64,000 bases of DNA. Origin: Argentina anserina. Its lineage: Eukaryota > Streptophyta > Magnoliopsida > Rosales > Rosaceae. The notes below the pieces were generated by a model. It made no database searches. It was not told the origin of the DNA and saw only the letters and a list, made by a program, of their open reading frames with translations. A program made the translations under genes and the position numbers. How positions within the stretch are numbered: the first letter of the stretch is position 1; each line of letters opens with the position of its first letter. This document shows positions 59,672-64,000 of the stretch, piece after piece. The DNA lies in the NCBI RefSeq assembly GCF_933775445.1, contig NC_065873.1, forward strand, positions 7,688,001 to 7,752,000, in the 5' to 3' direction.

Positions 59672-61030
59672 CGTTTGATAGAGTTGTTACAAGAGTTCCG
59701 CGATTGTTTTGCTGAGAAGTTTGAGTACATGCCGGGCTTGTCTCCAGATTTGGTTTGCCATCGCTTGCCCATAATGGAAGGGTACAAGCCTGTACAACAA
59801 ACTCCACGGCGAATGAGTGCAGACATAGCAACAGCAGTCAAGAAAGAGGTTTAAAACATGTTTCAAGCCGGTATTATCCGACCAGCTAAATATTCTCAGT
59901 GGTTGTCGAACATAGTACCAGTGTGGAAGAAGAATGGCAAAATTCGCGTTTGTGTAGACTACATGAATCTTAATGCTGCAACACCGAAAGATGTCTATCC
60001 CATGCCTGTGGCAGATATGTTGGTAGATGCAGTTGCAGGACACGAGCTACTATCCTTTATGGATGGCACAGCTGGTTATCACCAGATTCCTGTTTCTGAA
60101 TCGGACAAACACAAAACAGCGTTTAGATGTCTAGGGTTCACTAGAGTGTTTGAGTATAACAATATGTCATTTGGTCTGACAAATGCAGGGACTACGTACC
60201 AGTGAGTAATGAACCTAATTTTCCATGACATACTGGGGGCATTCTTGAAGTGTATATCGATGATGTGGTGGTCAAGTCTAAGAAGAAAGAAGATCACATC
60301 GAGAATTTAAGGACAGTGTTCACCAGAATGAGGAAGCACAAGCTCAGGATGAACCCAGCTAAATGCATTTTTGGGGTTCGAGCAGGAGACTTCTTGGGTT
60401 TCATAGTGCATGAAAGAGGTATTGAAGTCACGGAGGACAAGGCAAAAGCGGTTCTAGATGCTCCGGCACCTAGGAACAAGAAGGAACTTCAGAGTTTGCT
60501 TGGGAAAATAGACTTCCTTCGACGCTTTATTTCCAACTCAGCTGGCAAAACTTCAGTTTTTTCTCCTTTGCTAAAGCTTAAAGCGGATCAAGAATTTCAG
60601 TGGGGACGTGCGCAATAGGCAGCTTTTGATAAAATCAAGGAGTACCTTACTCATCCACCTGTTCTTAGTCCTCCACAGCCTGGAATACCGTTAAAGCTAT
60701 ACATCTCAGCTTCCTCTTACTTAATAGCAGGACTCTTAGCACAAGATGGTGATGGAGAAGGGGGTAAGAAGATTGAACATGCAGTTTACTACTTGAGCCG
60801 GACCTTATTAGAGGCCGAAACTAGATACTCGTCAATTGAGAGGTTGTGTTTAGCTTTGTACTTTGCTGGTACTAAGCTCCGCCATTACATGTTGTCCTTT
60901 ACCACGGTGGTGGTGGCACAAATTGATTTAGTGAAGTATATGCTTACCAGACCTATGCTTAGGGGTCGGATTGGTAAGTGGATCTTGGCGTTATCAGAGT
61001 TTTTTTTACAATATACACCTTTTTGTTGCA
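59672..61030 (+). pseudogene. Tat reverse transcriptase and first RNase H
   Basis: RT motifs in order: FQAGIIRPAKYSQWLSNIVP, WKKNGKIRVCVDYMNLN, FMDGTAGYHQIPVSESDKHK, FEYNNMSFGLTNAGTTYQ, the catalytic YIDD at 60253-60264, and DFLGFIVHERGIEV. The connection and RNase H follow from about 60620 (LKLYISASSYLIAGLLAQ, then EAETRYSSIERLCLAL). Stops lie at 59852, 60203 and 60616, and a one-base shift near 60235 separates the fingers/palm from the YIDD segment. RT is normally translated as part of one gag-pol polyprotein. Confidence 0.92.
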
Positions 61031-61091
61031 TCATCCTATTATTGAGGATATCGAAGACCAGAACTTGGTTGTTTCCATTGTCCACACTTAG

Positions 61092-61500
61092 TCTTGGGTT
61101 TTGTATTTTGACGGTAGCAGCACTGATCATTTATCTGGAGCCGGTGTTGCATTGGTTAACCCTTCTGGAACAAGACATTGTTATTCCTTTCAACTAGAAT
61201 GGAAGTGCACTAACAATCAAGCAGAATATGAAGCAATCATCATTGGCCTGGAACTTTTGCTTGATCTGGAAGTAACAGAGGTGGAAGTATTAGGTGATTC
61301 ACTCCTAGTCATTAACCAGCTCAAAGGTGTCTACAAGTGCAACAATTTTACATTACTCCCTTTTTGGGAGCGAGCATCGGAGTTGTTAGACCAATTTACA
61401 GACGTGGTGCTTGATTATATTCCTAGAGAACGAAACTTTGCTGCCAATGAATTAGCACAGTTGGCTACTGGTATCCGCTTGGCGGATGGCGTTCGCGAAA
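61092..61500 (+). pseudogene. Second (archaeal-type) RNase H of the Tat element
   Basis: After a stop at 61089 the frame gives YFDGSSTDHLSGAGVALVNP, KCTNNQAEYEAIIIGLELLL, VLGDSLLVINQLKG and RERNFAANELAQLA. These carry the D-E-D-D type catalytic positions of an archaeal-like RNase H. A second RNase H placed between the first one and integrase is diagnostic of the Tat lineage. The junction with the first RNase H is disturbed by a deletion and frame change near 61020-61045. Confidence 0.88.
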
Positions 61501-62884
61501 GGATTTTGAAGGTTCAGAGACTCACATTGCCTTCCTTTATGGCAAGGAAAGAAGTTAAAGATGACTGGTTGGTCGCTGTTATTGACGCTATTGATGTAGA
61601 TTGGCGACAATCGATTATCCAGTACCTCACTGATCCTTCTGCACCGGTGGCCAAGAGGGTTATATATTTTGCTACTAACTACGTCCTTCGAGGCGGTGAA
61701 CTATTGCGTAGGGCAGAAGACGGCTTGTACCTGAGATGCATCTATGGAGCTGAGGCTAAGAGGTGCTTACGAGAGGTTCATTGTGGCTATTGTGGTTCGC
61801 ACCAAGCTGGTCCTAAGATGAGATGGCTAATTCGACGATATGGTTTCTATTGGCCTACCATGCTCAAGGACTGTATCAGCTTTGCACAGGGTTGCATCAA
61901 ATGTCAAATGCATGGGCCAGTCCAGCATGTGCCAGACGTTCCTCTGCAACCAATAATTAAACCTTGGCCAGGTCGCGGCTGGGCTTTAGACTTCATTGAG
62001 GAGATTCATCCAAATTCTTCCGTACAGCACAAGCACATTCTACTTGCTACAGATTTCTTCACTAAATGGGTAGAGGCTATACCAGTCAAGACAACATCTT
62101 CAGAGGTGATCACTGACTTTATCTTCAAATATATTATCACCTGATATGGTATCCCAGAGTGTTTGGTAGCAGACAGGGGGCAGGTTTCATGGCTGAAAAG
62201 ACTCAGAAGTTCTTAGCTGATTATGGAATCAAGTTTCTGCATTCTAGTCCTTATTATGCTCAATCGAATGGCCAGGCAGAAGCTAGCAACCAGTTCATTA
62301 TGTCTATACTCAAACGAATGTTGGATGTAAATCCGCGATCTTGGCATACAGAGTTGGATCACACGTTATTGGCTTATAGAACTTCCAAACGAACTCCAAC
62401 TGGTACTACACCTTATGCCTTGATGTATAAACATGATGCAATACTTCCTATTGAGATTAATGTTCAGTCGCTGAGGGTTCGCGAGCAGCACCAGTTGATT
62501 GGCGAGGACTATGTCCAAGCTATGTATCAAGAAAATGAGGACTTGGATTCTTGACGGATAGAAGCTCTCGACAGCCTTATTGCAGAAAAGAAGAAGATAG
62601 CATGGCTATATGACAAACGCACTAGAGGACGCAGCTTTGGAGTTGGGGACTTAGTTTGGAAAGCTTGTTTGCCTTACGGTGAGCGAGTTGATGGTCGTGG
62701 TAAATGGTCTGCTAAAAGGGAAGGTCCTTTTGTGATTGATCGAGTAATGGGTAAAGGAGCTTATTACCTTCGCGATACTGATGGGAATGTTCGCATAAAT
62801 CTTATGAATGGTCGCCATCTTAAGAAGTACTTTCCTAGTGTTTGGGAGTATGAAGATCCATCGGCAGCGGTGCAGGCAGTGTAA
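61501..62884 (+). pseudogene. Tat integrase
   Basis: The HHCC zinc-binding part is seen at about 61770-61910 (EVHCGYCGSHQAGPKMRWL, then CIKCQMHGP). The core follows: WALDFIEEI with the first Asp, LATDFFTKWVEA, LVADRG with the second Asp near 62165, and SNGQAEASNQF with the catalytic Glu. The C-terminal part includes GDLVWKACLP, GKWSAKREGPFVIDRV and GRHLKKYFPSVWEY. Stops are at 62142 and 62552, and a one-base loss in the G-run near 62176 shifts the frame. Confidence 0.9.
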
Positions 62885-63306
62885 CTGGTGTTTTGACTTA
62901 GTGTTTCCTTGGTTTCCATCCTTTCAACCAAGTAAACAGGGGGGCAATACCATGGATAATCAGTACTTGATGGTCGCGATCATTACTGAGGATCGCGAGC
63001 GTTACTGCTGGTCGCGAGCCCAAAATTTTTTTTGAAACTATCGAGTTTCTGAAACTTTATGAGTTTCTTAATCATGCTCCGACATTTTTTGTAAACACAT
63101 TGGACCAATACTTGTGGTCCAGAATTGGTTGTAACTTTTGTTACGTAGCAATGAAACAATACAAGTGTTTTGTGAAACAAGTTGTGTTTTATTCATATGG
63201 CTTTGTGGCCAGAAACTTTACACAAGACCTATACTATTACATATGAGCCTTAACAAGCTCTAATACCATCTATGCTAGGTGGAAAGGTCTTCGTGGTTTC
63301 TCCTGT
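62885..63306. other. Spacer between integrase and antisense ORF
   Basis: Contains a G-rich tract (ACAGGGGGGCAAT, about 62936-62948), resembling the polypurine-like runs found after pol in these elements. Three short GATCGCGAG/GGTCGCGA words occur at 62971-63018. No sense-strand gene is seen. Confidence 0.4.
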
Positions 63307-64000
63307 TCATCCCACCACCACGAGAAACTCGAGATTAAGCTGCACCACTTGAAGGCCAATTGGAACTAGCTTGGTGCCAAATATAGGTTCTAATTGGAAG
63401 ACTGGTGGTAGCATGAGGGATCCAGAGCCTTGATTTGTACACTTCTCCCCGCACTCTTGTGGGCAAGGGAGATTGGGGGATATTACACATAGGAGATGCA
63501 ACAGCTCGCATCGCGTATCAAAAGAGGTACGAGACGAGCATGAAGCAGCAATGGGCTCTGGTCCTAAATTTGGTTGCCTGCTTCCTGATGCCCAGTGATT
63601 AAAGAATGATGAACGGGGCGCAGGAAGGGCTGCCATTTCCTCTCTCACTTGTAATCCTTCACCAGGAGCATCTCTTAATGCAAGGCAGATCCCTAGTGCT
63701 GAACTACAAAGAAGGAGGATGTGAGGGTGGAATAAGACTCACACCTCACATTTGAGGGTAAAATAAGACTCTCACAAGTTGTTACAGAGTTTGCGACAAA
63801 CTCTGAGATTGGTCATTCAACGCTTGACATTCTGCCAAATAACATAGAATGGTTCTCAATGCCTGCTCTGCCTTCGTTACTAGGCTGGGATCAAGTGAAT
63901 GTAGCTTGAGGTAGCAAATGGCATCTTGGACCTTAGCCAGGCGCGGTGGATCAACTAGATCCTTAGCGGATATCTCCGCAAGTTTTGTCCGGGCCTGGAC
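63307..64000 (-). CDS. Antisense two-exon ORF of the Tat element (partial, 5' end beyond window)
   Basis: On the minus strand an open frame enters from beyond 64000 and runs to 63786 (RTKLAEISAKDLVDPPRLAK, then VTKAEQALRTILCYLAECQA). It is followed by an 82-bp intron-like gap, 63785-63704, with GT-AG ends and a pyrimidine-rich CCTCCTTCTTTGTAG acceptor. The frame resumes in phase at 63703 (SALGICLALRDAPGEGLQV) and stays open to a stop at 63307-63309. The visible part gives about 203 aa with helix-rich, Leu/Ala-rich character first and a Pro/Cys-containing tail. The product is not recognised. Tat elements are known to carry antisense ORFs before the 3' LTR, some with plant mobile domains; I cannot show such a domain here. 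Unlike the pol genes it has no in-frame stop. Confidence 0.6.

Larger units (their letters stand above)
54175..64000 (+). mobile_element. Tat-lineage Ty3/gypsy retrotransposon, decayed, running off the window
   Basis: Order on the plus strand: LTR (54175-55003), primer site, gag, protease, RT, RNase H, a second archaeal-type RNase H, integrase, then a non-coding stretch and an antisense reading frame. The second RNase H and the antisense ORF before the 3' LTR are hallmarks known for the Tat lineage. The short gap (about 160 bp) between primer site and gag argues against Ogre-type elements, which have an extra ORF there. No 3' LTR is present before 64000, so the element exceeds 9.8 kb. About a dozen nonsense codons and several single-base frameshifts make it non-autonomous. 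Confidence 0.9.

Noticed and set aside
62936..64000. 3' LTR of the Tat element within the window
   Set aside because: No recurrence of the 5' LTR start or its TATA region was found; the element continues past the edge.
1..64000. CRISPR arrays, operons, bacterial-type promoters, tRNA and rRNA genes
   Set aside because: The sequence is plant nuclear DNA. No evenly spaced repeat arrays and no complete tRNA cloverleaf or rRNA segment were seen; Pol III boxes occur only in degenerate repeats.

Overview
The window is a stretch of eudicot plant nuclear DNA. Its genes carry many short introns with GT-AG borders, it is AT-rich between genes, and it is crowded with plant-type transposable elements. 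The style of the LTRs would fit a rosaceous plant, but the sequence alone does not prove that. Three host genes look intact: a DEMETER/ROS1-family 5-methylcytosine DNA glycosylase (20185-28809, +, 19 exons, 1,880 aa by my splice reconstruction), the mitochondrial heme A synthase COX15 (30976-34075, -, 7 exons, 443 aa) and a subfamily-I GATA zinc-finger transcription factor (52084-53212, +, 2 exons, 342 aa). The first two are convergent, with about 2.2 kb between their stop codons.

Region 1-17 kb is transposon debris. It holds a Tat-type Ty3/gypsy gag/protease fragment at the left edge, a pogo/Emigrant-like DNA element (1894-2715), degenerate GC-rich repeats, and two long LTRs of one Ty3/gypsy family in opposite orientation (5340-6947 and 10714-12820). 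The second of these has an initiator-Met tRNA primer binding site followed by protease and reverse transcriptase but no gag. A cleanly delimited solo LTR follows (13528-16053, target duplication TTTCA). At 16.4-18.2 kb there are a small TIR element, a one-finger C2H2 reading frame and a SINE-like sequence.

Region 18-34 kb is the quiet genic core (demethylase and COX15). From 34 to 48.5 kb there is a PIF/Harbinger-type element, an unrecognised hydrophobic ORF, a CACTA-type element with a perfect 3-bp target duplication, an eIF3G pseudogene fused to an LTR fragment and carrying a hairpin MITE in its intron, and another near-complete LTR. From 48.5 to 54 kb lies the GATA gene with its flanks.

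From 54175 to the right edge is a large decayed Tat-lineage Ty3/gypsy element. It has a 5' LTR, a primer binding site, gag with two zinc-knuckle modules, a protease that has lost its catalytic aspartate, RT/RNase H, a second archaeal-type RNase H, and integrase. Beyond integrase there is an antisense, apparently spliced reading frame running off the window edge. That antisense gene is the least explained coding signal in the window. The biological irony is that a gene for active DNA demethylation sits among elements whose decay (nonsense codons, D-to-N in protease) is compatible with cytosine-methylation-driven C-to-T mutation.
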